A stretch of DNA of 64,000 nucleotides from Candidatus Aegiribacteria sp. MLS_C (GTDB taxonomy: Bacteria > Fermentibacterota > Fermentibacteria > Fermentibacterales > JCC-6), in assembly GCA_002030045.1 (NCBI GenBank), contig LQBI01000031.1, positions 62,001 to 126,000 of the forward strand, written 5' to 3'. A model generated the notes under the pieces. That model was not told the origin of the DNA. It searched no databases and saw only the letters and a list, made by a program, of their open reading frames with translations. Positions 54,270 to 63,276 of the stretch are shown here, in pieces. Position numbers and translations under genes: made by a program. Each line of letters opens with the position of its first letter. The first letter of the stretch is position 1.

Positions 54270-55106
54270 ATGATGCTACCGGGTATTCACGCCTCCGTCA
54301 GCGGAGGGCTCAATCGGGCCCTGGAAGTCCTGGGGTCATCGGGTCTGCCCTGCGGCCAGATATTCACCTCGAACCAGAGGCGCTGGAAGGGCCGCGAGGT
54401 GAAGGAACGCGAGAAGGAGGAGTTTTCGCGGACCCCCATCAGTGTCATATCCCACACATCCTACCTGATCAATCTCGCCTCGTTCAGAAACGAGGTCAGG
54501 GAACGATCCTTCCTCGCCCTGAGCGAGGAACTCCTGAGAATGCACCAGCTGGGCATACACTGGACCGTCCTTCATCCCGGCGCACACCTGGGTGAAGGGG
54601 ATGCCACGGGAATAAGGGCCGTGGCCGCTGCGGTGAGAAGCATCCTGCAGGATGCACCGCCCGACACCGGAGTGCTATACGAGAACACCGCGGGCCAGGG
54701 TACGGTGGTGGGACGTTCCTTCGAGCAGCTGTCGGACCTCATGGACGGGACGGGCATTCCCGGGAGGACCGGGATATGCCTGGACACCTGCCACGCATTC
54801 GCGGCGGGTTACGACCTGTCCACCAGGAACGGAGTGGACATGGTGATGGAGGAGTTCGACTCCGTCGTAGGGTCCTCCCGTATAAGGGCCTTCCACATGA
54901 ACGACTGCCTTGGGACATGCGGGAGTCACCTTGACCGCCATGCCAGGCTCGGCGGTGGTTTGCTGGGACTGGACCCCCTCCGGTACCTTGCCTCTTTGGA
55001 GGATTTCGACGGTATCCCCGGAATAGTCGAGACCCCCGGTACCGACGGGGACAGGGTCGCCGACGCCCTTGCACTCACTGCCGGCGAGGGAGTGTCCAGG
55101 GGGTGA
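54270..55106 (+). CDS. nfo: Deoxyribonuclease IV (AP endonuclease)
   Basis: Endonuclease IV cuts at abasic sites in base excision repair. The 278 aa show IHASVSGGLNRALE, SFTSN-like IFTSNQRRWKGR, HPGAHLG, LYENTAGQG, GICLDTCHAFAAGYDL, FHMNDCLGTCGSHLDRHARLGGG and PGIVETPG, which include the trinuclear zinc ligands in order. It begins four bases after the pyruvyl transferase stop; an ATG one codon later is equally possible. It is 222 bases upstream of the SbcD-like gene. Confidence 0.93.
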   Translation: MMLPGIHASVSGGLNRALEVLGSSGLPCGQIFTSNQRRWKGREVKEREKEEFSRTPISVISHTSYLINLASFRNEVRERSFLALSEELLRMHQLGIHWTVLHPGAHLGEGDATGIRAVAAAVRSILQDAPPDTGVLYENTAGQGTVVGRSFEQLSDLMDGTGIPGRTGICLDTCHAFAAGYDLSTRNGVDMVMEEFDSVVGSSRIRAFHMNDCLGTCGSHLDRHARLGGGLLGLDPLRYLASLEDFDGIPGIVETPGTDGDRVADALALTAGEGVSRG

Positions 55107-55328
55107 CGCCTCCACCCGGTCCCGCTGCAAGGATCGGGACACGACTGCTGCCTGGAAACTGCCTGCAGTATCCGATCGATGCTGAAGAGGCAGATTGAGG
55201 AGAACCATCGCTGCTTTCCTGTGCATCGTGTTCATGTTATTATTCATCGTCGAACATCAGACAGGCAGGAAGGCAGGTCGATTGCTCCACCGCGACATCA
55301 GGGTCACGACCGGACCGGGGGGTCAGTC

Positions 55329-56381
55329 GTGAAGGTCGCGGTAACGGCGGATGTCCATCTGGGAAGGGAAGGAGAGCATCCCGAGAGGCTGGAGGCCCTG
55401 GGCTGCATCCTCGATACCGCCGAAAGCAGGGGAATCCCGATCCTGGTCATCGCCGGCGATCTCTTCGACCAGAATTCCACCGGCTACTCGGGCTTCGAGC
55501 AGCTGTGCCGGCGACACCCCGGCATACAGGTGCATCTCATACCCGGCAACCATGATCCGGACATATCCGGAAAGACCGTCGTAGGCGACAACATAACGGT
55601 CCACCGTCAGGTCACATCGGTCGACCTGGACGGTGTCTCAATGGTCTTCGTGCCCTATTGCGAGAACTCCGGCATGTGTGATAGCCTGGGGAACCTGAAT
55701 ACGGGCGGGCGCTGGGTCCTGGTCGGCCACGGCGATTACCTGGGGGGGCTGAAGGAGCGCAATCCCTACGAGAAGGGGACCTACATGCCCCTGTACAGGA
55801 AGGACCTTGAGCTGCTCAAACCCTGGCGGGTCTTCCTGGGCCACATTCACAAGCCCCTGAAGGACTCCTCCGTCTACTATCCCGGATCCCCCTGCGGGCT
55901 GGACATAAACGAAACGGGCAGGAGGAGCTTCCTTCTCTTCGACACCTCTACCGGGAAGGTGGATAGGGAGACCGTTGATACAGCGGTGATCTACTTCAGG
56001 GAGAGTTTCCTGGTCATTCCCGACGAACTGGAACTGGACAGGCTCAGGAAACAGGCCGAAGCCAGGACAGCCGCATGGGGGCTGACAGCCGGTGAAAGGC
56101 CGAAGGCCAGGGTAAGGGTGGAGGCCAGGGGGTTCTCATCGGACAGGGAAGCCGTGATGGAATGCCTACGGGAATCATTCTCCGACTACACCTTCCATTC
56201 CGGCGAACTCCCGGACATATCCGGCCTCCGCATCGCCGGGGACGGAAGACGGACCACCATTGCACGCAGGGCCATCGAACTCATAGAAGACCTGGACTGG
56301 GAATACGGAGGCGAGCAGCCTGACAAGGAGCAGGTCATGGAAGCGGCCCTTGGAATAATCTTCGGGGACGGGGCCGGATGA
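55329..56381 (+). CDS. SbcD/YhaO-like DNA repair exonuclease
   Basis: The product is 350 aa from GTG 55329 (GGGGGGT upstream); the open frame before it has no protein character. Mre11/SbcD phosphoesterase motifs appear in order: TADVHLG, AGDLFDQ, PGNHDPD, VGHGDYL and LGHIHKP. A C-terminal domain (about 250-350) with DRLRKQAEAR is likely the capping part. It overlaps the SbcC-like gene by ATGA, the usual arrangement of Mre11-Rad50-type pairs. It resembles the shorter YhaO form more than classical SbcD. Confidence 0.85.
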   Translation: MKVAVTADVHLGREGEHPERLEALGCILDTAESRGIPILVIAGDLFDQNSTGYSGFEQLCRRHPGIQVHLIPGNHDPDISGKTVVGDNITVHRQVTSVDLDGVSMVFVPYCENSGMCDSLGNLNTGGRWVLVGHGDYLGGLKERNPYEKGTYMPLYRKDLELLKPWRVFLGHIHKPLKDSSVYYPGSPCGLDINETGRRSFLLFDTSTGKVDRETVDTAVIYFRESFLVIPDELELDRLRKQAEARTAAWGLTAGERPKARVRVEARGFSSDREAVMECLRESFSDYTFHSGELPDISGLRIAGDGRRTTIARRAIELIEDLDWEYGGEQPDKEQVMEAALGIIFGDGAG

Positions 56382-58510
56382 TGCCCGTCAGGATCCGGAG
56401 CATGAGGATCATGAGGGAGGGCCCTCTCCAGAAGGACCTTGACCTTGAACCGGCGGACCTGAACCTGATATACGGCAGGAACGAGACGGGCAAGACATAC
56501 GTCGTCGAGGCCATGATATCGCTGCTCTTCCGGACCGGCAGGGATTCCCGCTGGTCCAGCAGGTCAACCAAGTCCAGGCCGGCGACCGTGAGGGAGTGGG
56601 AACCCAGAGGGGAGATCGAGGTGACCGGGCTCGGGGATGGAGCCACGGTCTTCACGGCAGGCAGTCCAAGGATCGAGGACCTGGCGGAGAGGGGCGACGG
56701 AATGCCATCGGACCTCTCCAGGCTGCTGGTGGTCAGGGCCGGCGACACCAGGCTCTCCGATGCCAGGGACGGAGTCGGTGACGAAGTCCTGAGGACCTAC
56801 CTCTCGGGAAAGAGCGTTCTGGACGAGGTGGAAGCGAACATCGGTCAGGAGACGGTGAAGAACGCCGTCATAACCGATGGCCGCATAGAGGCCGATAACA
56901 AGGGTCTTTACCGGGACAGACTCACCCTCGAGAGGGAGCTACGATACCTGGACGAGCTGCGCATGGTGGTGGACGAGAACGCCTCCCTGGTCCGGCTCAA
57001 TTCCCTGGAGAGAATGAAGGGCGAGCTGGAGGAACGGCTGAGGGACCTGGAGGACGCAAGGAGACACCAGGCCTTCCTGCTCCGGGAGGAACGGTCCAGG
57101 CTCCTTCTGGACCTCGAAGAACTGCCATCAGAGGAGCAGATCATCCAGCTGGGTACCGACATCAGTCTCTACCGATCCAGGAACAGGGACCTCCAGCGGC
57201 TGAGTGCGGAAATCAAGGAAGCCTCCTCCACCGGCGGTGAACTGGAATGGCTGGAGCAGGCAAGGGAGGAGTACCTATCCGGTACAGAGTCAGAAGGCAG
57301 GGAGCTGATTCCCGCTTCCGCCTGCAGGTACCTCGCACTTCTCTTCCTCCTTATGGCGGGTGCCGGAGCATTCTTCGGCAGGGCTCTCACCCTTGCCGGA
57401 ACCCTGCTTGCAGCCGCATGCCTGGTTTACCTCCTTTGGAGCCGCGGAAAGCGCCCTTCCCCGGCGGAGACTGAAATTAGGAGGGCTATCGAGAGGGAGT
57501 TCCAAAGGAGGTTCGGCAGGGAGCTGACCGATACCGCTACCCTGAAGATGGTCCTCAGGGAACTGGAGAGCGAGAGGATACGATCCGCCACCGCCGTCGA
57601 GAACAGGGACAGGACTGCGGAGGAGGTCGAGGGGGTCGGGAAGCGCGTTGAGGGGAACATCTACATTCTTGCAGGCAGGGAAGTCCCTCCCGATGAATGG
57701 GACGTGGTCCTGGACGGGTTCAGGGCATCGAGGAAGAAACTGCAGGAGGAGCTGGCCTCGGTCGACGGGGTCATAGCCACTCTGGGAGTACCGCTTGAGG
57801 AGAGCTTCCCGCAGCCTTCCACAGCTGAATGGGACCAGAGGGCCTACATCGATGTCAGGGAACGTCTGGCGGCTGTAAACGGTGAACTGGACAGGGAGAG
57901 GAAGGGCCTCGAGGAACTCAAGGTGGACATATCGGTTGCGACCGGCCTGAATTCCAGGGATATTCGCGAGCTTATAACGGCGCTGGAGGACAGGAGACGT
58001 CAACTCGCGGAGGAACACCGCCTGGTCACCGCCAGGATCCTTGCCGGGAACACCGTCTACAGGACCATATGCCAGTACAGGGAACAGGAGAACGCAAGAC
58101 TCGGCCAGGCCCTGGAATCCCCCGAGATAGTAAACCCGCTGCGCATGATGACCGGAAGGTACAACGGCATCAGGATGACAGACGACGGTGACCTGTACCT
58201 GAAGACCGACGGAAGGGGCGAGTATCCCCTGCACCATCTCAGCACCGGCGCCGCCGAGCAGGTCTACATGGCCCTCAGGACCGGTTTCGCCAGCCTGTCC
58301 TTCGGAGAGCCGGCCTTCCTGCTGCTTGACGACGCATTCCAGCATTCCGACTGGGACAGGAGGAAGAACCTGGTGGACCAGGTCACGTCAATGGTGGAGG
58401 ATGGGTGGCAGGTGTTCTACTTCACCATGGATGAGCACCTGAGGAAACTATTCGACGGGAGGGGAATGGAGATGGGCAGCGGCCGCTACCGTTACCTCAG
58501 CCTTGATTAG
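56378..58510 (+). CDS. SbcC/YhaN-like ATPase with membrane-spanning coiled coil
   Basis: A 710-aa SMC/Rad50-type ATPase. Walker A is GRNETGKTY (about 33-41), the signature LSTGAAEQVYMALR and the Walker B FLLLDDAFQHSD are at about 610-660. Between them are coiled coils, interrupted near 315-350 by two hydrophobic helices (YLALLFLLMAGAGAFFG and LAGTLLAAACLVYLLW). This membrane hairpin at the coiled-coil tip is the hallmark of YhaN, the partner of YhaO in Bacillus. Such pairs are thought to act in DNA double-strand-break processing near the membrane. The gene tail is duplicated downstream. Confidence 0.82.
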   Translation: MMPVRIRSMRIMREGPLQKDLDLEPADLNLIYGRNETGKTYVVEAMISLLFRTGRDSRWSSRSTKSRPATVREWEPRGEIEVTGLGDGATVFTAGSPRIEDLAERGDGMPSDLSRLLVVRAGDTRLSDARDGVGDEVLRTYLSGKSVLDEVEANIGQETVKNAVITDGRIEADNKGLYRDRLTLERELRYLDELRMVVDENASLVRLNSLERMKGELEERLRDLEDARRHQAFLLREERSRLLLDLEELPSEEQIIQLGTDISLYRSRNRDLQRLSAEIKEASSTGGELEWLEQAREEYLSGTESEGRELIPASACRYLALLFLLMAGAGAFFGRALTLAGTLLAAACLVYLLWSRGKRPSPAETEIRRAIEREFQRRFGRELTDTATLKMVLRELESERIRSATAVENRDRTAEEVEGVGKRVEGNIYILAGREVPPDEWDVVLDGFRASRKKLQEELASVDGVIATLGVPLEESFPQPSTAEWDQRAYIDVRERLAAVNGELDRERKGLEELKVDISVATGLNSRDIRELITALEDRRRQLAEEHRLVTARILAGNTVYRTICQYREQENARLGQALESPEIVNPLRMMTGRYNGIRMTDDGDLYLKTDGRGEYPLHHLSTGAAEQVYMALRTGFASLSFGEPAFLLLDDAFQHSDWDRRKNLVDQVTSMVEDGWQVFYFTMDEHLRKLFDGRGMEMGSGRYRYLSLD

Positions 58511-58549
58511 ACCGGTAACCGGAAGCGGCCGCTACCGTTACCTCAGCCT
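58478..58549. repeat. 26-bp direct repeat copying the sbcC-like gene's 3' end
   Basis: The 26 bases at 58478-58503, AGCGGCCGCTACCGTTACCT and six more, encode the penultimate codons (SGRYRYLSL) and recur exactly at 58524-58549, after the stop. The sequence before the second copy (GGTAACCGG) pairs with its end, giving an imperfect hairpin at about 58515-58543, without a T run. Confidence 0.9.
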
Positions 58550-58602
58550 GGGTACACCCGCCGGCCGGGAGGGGGATCCGACCATGAGCAAAGGGTGGTG
58601 CA

Positions 58603-61428
58603 ATGCTGCTGGAGTACCTGCCTGAAGATGCCGGCTCCGTGCCGGCGCCGGCCGGGGACACTTCCACCGGGACGGTAATCCTCAGGGGCAGCGGGTGCAG
58701 GGTGGTCTTCTCGTCTGCGGATGACGGGGACGATGTGATCATAGAGAGGGACGACGGCACACGGCACAGGGTGGATCTCCCCTCCAGGCTTCCGTACAGG
58801 CACTTGTCGGACATCAGTCCCTCTGGATATCTCCTTGTCGTGGTGTCCCGCACCAGGGCCAGGGCGGTGGAGCTTCCATCAGGAAGGACCAGGATCATCC
58901 TGGAGGGTCCCTGGATGACCGGTACGGCCTGCCTGGCCGAGGGGTTCGTTGCCGTACTCACACGGGAAGGCAGATTCACCCTCGACATGAGGGATCCCGA
59001 CGTGGCAGCGCTATCCAGCCTGCGGGGGGTGGATCCGTCCTCGGGCACGGTTACCTTTGGATGCTCGGCGATGATCCACCTGCTGGACGCGAATGGTCCC
59101 GGAAGGCTGGTGCACAGCTTCGAGTGCCGGGCGGACCACATCTCCTCCGTCCTCGAGGGAAGGGTGGCGGTCCTGAGGAGGTCGCCTCCCGATGCGGATT
59201 CCTGGGGAACGCTGTTCCTGGGGTTCGCCGAAGGTTTGTTCTCGGTCCTGGGCAAGCACCCGGAAGACCTGGGCCGTATCCTCGAGGCGGGCGGTCTGGT
59301 CCGCGGCGAGAAAGGTGTCGGGGTAAGAGGCCTGAGGAAGGCCCTGGAAACCATGGAGCCCTTCAGGATAAGGAAGATAGTGGAGGGGATGGGGCCGGAT
59401 CCGGCAGCGGACCCGCCTCCGGTGGAGATAGTATCAAGGAAGGGCAGGATCAGGCTGGCACTGACCCGCGGGGAGGAGTCAGCGGTGCCGCTTCCGGAAG
59501 GGGCAAGGGAAGCCCTGGGTCTGGGTGTAGACGACTGGATAGCCGACTCCTCCCCGACGGGCACATTCCCGGTGATGAGATACCTCGACGGTATGTACAG
59601 GGTGTCCCTCGCATGCACGGTGGACGGCGGCGTGGCGGAGATCAGGCCGGACAGGGAACTGTCCTGCCATACCATGTGCTACGGGTTCTCTCCCGACGGG
59701 AACCGGGTGCTGCTATCCATGTACGGAGGCAGCTACCTGGTGGACACCCGAACCGGCGTAGTGGAGGTGGCGGCTCCCCAGTTCAGGGAGCCACTTGCCG
59801 CGGAGATACTGGACGATGATTCCTTCGCCGTACTCAGCAGGCTGGAGGCCGACTGCAGCCAGCTGGACATCTGGATGAGGCGGGAAGACTGCTTCCGACC
59901 CGTTTCATCGCTGTCCGCGGGACTTCTGGACATGCTGTTCCACCTCCACGGCACGGGTTTGATAATGCTCACCTTCAGGCACATGCCCCCGGAGGACTCG
60001 GTAACCGTGGTCCTCCGCATCGACCCTGAGCGGGGGTCTGTTCCGGTGGACCTGCTGGATCTCAGGACAGGGGAAGCATGGAGCAACGGAGGCCGCTGCT
60101 TCCTGACGGGCGCCGACGGATCCCGCTACGAGATGTTCCTCCTGGGGGAGGGGGAAGAGCGTCCACCCCTCTCGCTCTCCTTCATCCGGCGGCAGGAAGA
60201 GCGGCCCTCCTCGGTGATGGTCTTCCGCTCCGGGGAGGACGGGCACAGGTACGGCTACATCGACTGCGAGGGCCGATGGGTCATGGAGCCCAGGTTCCTG
60301 GAAGCCGCCGGTTTCGCCGGCGGTCTGGCCGCAGCCGCCATGCCCCCCCACGGGTTCAGGGGCCTGGTCGATGCCTCCGGAAGGACGGTCATGCCCTTCC
60401 ACTCCTCCTGGGTGGGAGAGCCCGCGGAAGGGTACAGGAGGGTGGCCATGGGCGGATACCCATCCTCAGGCGAACCGGCGGACTCACTCTTCGGCGTCTT
60501 CGGTCCCGTGGAGGGCTGGGTGCTGGAACCCGTTTACCCTGCTGCGGGGGAATTCAGACAGGGCAGGATTAGGGTCCGCTACATGGACGGTGACGAGAAC
60601 TGGGCCCGTGCCGACGGCACAAGGCTGACCGGTGAAAGCTACTCGGAATGCGGCGATTTCTCCGAGGGCCTGGCCAGGTTCCGGAAAGGAGGCAGGTGCG
60701 GTTTTGCTGACCTGGAGGGCCGGATGGTGATACCTCCCAGGTTCGAGGAGGCGATGGACTTCAGCTGCGGCCTTGCCGGCGTGAGGCTGCAGGGACCCCT
60801 GTGGAGGTGTGTGGACACCGGGGGGAGCGTTGTTGTCACCAGGGGTTACGACGAGTTCTTCCCCCACTCGGAAGGGGTGGCCTGCGTCCGAACGGGCAAT
60901 TGCTGGGGATACGTCGATACGCGGGGGGAAGAACCCTTCGGAATGTGCTTCCAGAGGACCTTCAACTTTGCCGGAGGAATGGGAGTGGCGGTCATGGAGG
61001 GAAGATGGCACTTCCTGACGGTCTCGGGCGTGATCACTCCGGGATGGGATGCCGCATACGCTCCTTTCGAAGGGATCGGCGTTTACAGGCAGGACGGTCT
61101 CTTCGGCTACGCGGACCGCAGCGGCGAGGTTGTGACGGGTCCCGTCTACACTGCGGCCCGGAACTTCAATCAGGGGCTGGCCGCCGTGATGTCAGGCGGC
61201 AGATGGGGCTACATCGACCGGCACGGCCAGTGGGCCGTGGAACCGCGATTCTCCGGAGCCGGGGATTTCTCCGAGGGACTGGCGCCGGTGACGGAGACGG
61301 CCGGGGGACCATGGGGCTATATAGACCGCGAGGGGCAGATGAGGATACACCCGTACTTCTCGGAGGCCGGCTCCTTCGGCGGCGGACTTGCGGCGGCGGC
61401 TGCTTCCCTGAAAGGTGATGACCGTTGA
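58603..61428 (+). CDS. Giant WG-repeat protein with N-terminal propeller-like region
   Basis: A 941-aa protein without signal peptide or membrane helix. Residues about 1-540 contain short beta repeats (SPSGYLLVVVS, SPDGNRVLLSM) like a beta-propeller. From about 545 come at least eight WG/KWG repeats, e.g. YGYIDCEGRWVMEPRF, CGFADLEGRMVIPPRF, WGYIDRHGQWAVEPRF, WGYIDREGQMRIHPYF, each followed by a GLAAV-type end. WG repeats usually form beta-sheet scaffolds for protein binding. AAAGGGTGGTG precedes the ATG. It follows the YhaN-like gene by 92 bases. Function unknown. Confidence 0.85.
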   Translation: MLLEYLPEDAGSVPAPAGDTSTGTVILRGSGCRVVFSSADDGDDVIIERDDGTRHRVDLPSRLPYRHLSDISPSGYLLVVVSRTRARAVELPSGRTRIILEGPWMTGTACLAEGFVAVLTREGRFTLDMRDPDVAALSSLRGVDPSSGTVTFGCSAMIHLLDANGPGRLVHSFECRADHISSVLEGRVAVLRRSPPDADSWGTLFLGFAEGLFSVLGKHPEDLGRILEAGGLVRGEKGVGVRGLRKALETMEPFRIRKIVEGMGPDPAADPPPVEIVSRKGRIRLALTRGEESAVPLPEGAREALGLGVDDWIADSSPTGTFPVMRYLDGMYRVSLACTVDGGVAEIRPDRELSCHTMCYGFSPDGNRVLLSMYGGSYLVDTRTGVVEVAAPQFREPLAAEILDDDSFAVLSRLEADCSQLDIWMRREDCFRPVSSLSAGLLDMLFHLHGTGLIMLTFRHMPPEDSVTVVLRIDPERGSVPVDLLDLRTGEAWSNGGRCFLTGADGSRYEMFLLGEGEERPPLSLSFIRRQEERPSSVMVFRSGEDGHRYGYIDCEGRWVMEPRFLEAAGFAGGLAAAAMPPHGFRGLVDASGRTVMPFHSSWVGEPAEGYRRVAMGGYPSSGEPADSLFGVFGPVEGWVLEPVYPAAGEFRQGRIRVRYMDGDENWARADGTRLTGESYSECGDFSEGLARFRKGGRCGFADLEGRMVIPPRFEEAMDFSCGLAGVRLQGPLWRCVDTGGSVVVTRGYDEFFPHSEGVACVRTGNCWGYVDTRGEEPFGMCFQRTFNFAGGMGVAVMEGRWHFLTVSGVITPGWDAAYAPFEGIGVYRQDGLFGYADRSGEVVTGPVYTAARNFNQGLAAVMSGGRWGYIDRHGQWAVEPRFSGAGDFSEGLAPVTETAGGPWGYIDREGQMRIHPYFSEAGSFGGGLAAAAASLKGDDR

Positions 61429-61844
61429 GAATGACTGTTCTGACGTGCGCCATGCTGACGGCAGCCGCCCTGGCCGGGGTGGCGGCGGGTTCCGTCCATC
61501 CGGCAGATGCCCTGGAGATACACGGACTACTGCTGGAGCACACGGGCGAGGATCCTCTCGTGACGCTGGCCGGACCGGACTCCGCCATAGTCCTGTTCGT
61601 CGTCATGGGAGGGGAATGGATGGATGACGGTGTCCAGTGGGGGCAGCTGCTGACAGCAGCATCGGTCGCGGTCCGCATGGACACCGGGAGGGAATGGCGG
61701 CTGAGGGACGTAGCGGTCTCCTTTGGGGACGCGTGGTGCAGGATGTCCTCAGAGCACGCCGGGTCAATCGCCTCGGCGGGACCCGACGCAGCGCTCCGTC
61801 CGGAAGTCTGCCGCTCCCTGGTCGAGGTCAGGATACTGGAATAG
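61425..61844 (+). CDS. Small exported protein, unknown function
   Basis: The product is 139 aa from TTG 61425 (AAAGGTG seven bases upstream); ATG 61431 is an alternative two codons later. A signal peptide (MRMTVLTCAMLTAAALAGVAAGS) is clear. The mature part is acidic and beta-like with two Cys (DAWCRM, PEVCRS). No family recognised. It shares four bases with the WG-repeat gene, so the two are coupled. It ends 11 bases before the convergent DUF1028 gene. Confidence 0.6.
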   Translation: MRMTVLTCAMLTAAALAGVAAGSVHPADALEIHGLLLEHTGEDPLVTLAGPDSAIVLFVVMGGEWMDDGVQWGQLLTAASVAVRMDTGREWRLRDVAVSFGDAWCRMSSEHAGSIASAGPDAALRPEVCRSLVEVRILE

Positions 61845-61855
61845 CCGGGAGCGCT

Positions 61856-62908
61856 CTACCTCGTGGTTTCGTCGAGGGCACCGGTGAACTTGTCCAGCTG
61901 TTCCAGGAAGAAGGCGTTCCCCGGGTCCAGCTCCAGCGCCTTTGTTTCCCATTCAACCGCCGTGGCCGGATCGCCCGATGCGTAGTAGGACTCCGCGACC
62001 GTGTCCATGATGTTCGGATCCTCAGGAGCCAGCTCGCTTGCCATAAGTGCTATCTCAACCGCCCGTTCAGGATGGAGCTTCCTGATGGCCAGCTCCCACG
62101 CGAGACCGTTGAGGTCCTGGGCGTCCGGCTCTCCGGAGGCCAGGTAGTCCTCCATGATGTCAAGGGCGTAATCAGCCTCCGGGTATCCCGCGTCTATGTA
62201 CACCGGGAACACGAACCACATGCACCACTTGGAGTATATCCTCCCCAGGTCGCCGATGGGGTCCCGGGCGTCGGCGACCCTTATGTCAACGAGCAGGTCG
62301 CTGCTTCCCTGGTAGCCGCCGTCCCGGCGGTAGACCACCAGGGCCGCAGACTGCCTTCCCCTGCTGTCGCCGCCGGCCGCATCGCCCGCCGCCAGGGCCG
62401 CAAGGAGCCTGTCCCCCAGCGGTCCCTGATCGCTCAGGAAGGCGTCCTCCATCTCCTGCACAACTTCGGGGCCGGTCAGGATGTTGCCCTGTATGGCGTA
62501 GCCGGGACCGGTAACGCTCCCGGCCCAGTCGATGGTACCGCTTCCGGTGAAGGAGGCGGAGCCGCCCCTTGCATCGACTATCCCCAGCTGCCTCACAGAG
62601 CTGTCCGGATCCGAGGAGATCAGGCTGTCCAGGGTCTCCTGTGCGGAGGTACCGGTCATGAGCAGCCCGACTCCCAGAGGTCCGAACATCGCATTGGTCT
62701 GCGCCTGGGTGGCGACGGCACCCGCCCCGGGTTCTCCCCAGGGTACTATGTAGCCCACGTCCAGCACCTTCGACGCCACTCCCACTCCCAGCTCACCGGT
62801 AAGGGTGTCGATGGCCACGATGGAGAAGGTGGAAGTGTAGATCTCCCCGGGAAAGCCTTCGCACGCCGGCGGGAAGGCCAGCACCAGAACAGGCAGAAAA
62901 TGGATCAT
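61856..62908 (-). CDS. Secreted DUF1028 protein with C-terminal TPR region
   Basis: The product is 350 aa, taken from ATG 62908; a GTG three codons upstream has its ribosome site too close. The signal peptide is MIHFLPVLVLAFPPACEG. DUF1028 features are TFSIVAIDTLTGELGVGVASK, GAGAVATQAQTNAMFGPLG and GYAIQGNILTGPEVV, an Ntn-hydrolase-like fold of unknown substrate. From about 240 on, TPR-like helices follow (RAVEIALMASELAPEDPNIM, AVEWETKALELDPGN). It is convergent to the preceding gene. The pairing of a DUF1028 domain with TPRs in an exported protein is unusual. Confidence 0.8.
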   Translation of the reverse strand: MIHFLPVLVLAFPPACEGFPGEIYTSTFSIVAIDTLTGELGVGVASKVLDVGYIVPWGEPGAGAVATQAQTNAMFGPLGVGLLMTGTSAQETLDSLISSDPDSSVRQLGIVDARGGSASFTGSGTIDWAGSVTGPGYAIQGNILTGPEVVQEMEDAFLSDQGPLGDRLLAALAAGDAAGGDSRGRQSAALVVYRRDGGYQGSSDLLVDIRVADARDPIGDLGRIYSKWCMWFVFPVYIDAGYPEADYALDIMEDYLASGEPDAQDLNGLAWELAIRKLHPERAVEIALMASELAPEDPNIMDTVAESYYASGDPATAVEWETKALELDPGNAFFLEQLDKFTGALDETTR

Positions 62909-62924
62909 CGGGAACACGCTCCCT

Positions 62925-63092
62925 TCAAAGTCCTGCCACGGCCAGCCTCCCGGCCATCCTCCGGCTGAGCAGCACCATCAGGACGGCAAGAAGAGGGGAG
63001 ACCGTCATGGAAATGCCAAGCTGGAGTATTATAATGACGAACCATTCCTTATCCAGATTGACCTCTGGAACCCCGTCATTCCACAGTCTCAA
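62925..63092 (-). CDS. Possible small membrane protein upstream of the DUF1028 gene
   Basis: A 55-codon minus-strand frame from TTG 63092 (or 63098) gives MRLWNDGVPEVNLDKEWF, then a hydrophobic hairpin-like stretch (VIIILQLGISMTVSPLLAVLMVLL) and a basic tail (SRRMAGRLAVAGL). It ends 16 bases before the DUF1028 start. The order (charged, hydrophobic, basic) fits a one- or two-helix membrane protein, but the ribosome site is weak. If it is not real, 62909-63276 holds no recognised gene. Confidence 0.35.
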   Translation of the reverse strand: MRLWNDGVPEVNLDKEWFVIIILQLGISMTVSPLLAVLMVLLSRRMAGRLAVAGL

Positions 63093-63276
63093 CCGCAATT
63101 CCGGCTACGGGAAATGAATACATCGAACCGAAGCTTGTGTCCGAGGTGAGCCGATGAACAATCCCCGAAACAGGGACCTGGTATTTCGGAATGCTATTCT
63201 TCGGCCCGACCGAAGGGAGGGACTGCCTGATCGGATCTGAACAGGGGGTCAGTGTCGTGCCCCGGGGTTCGGATCG

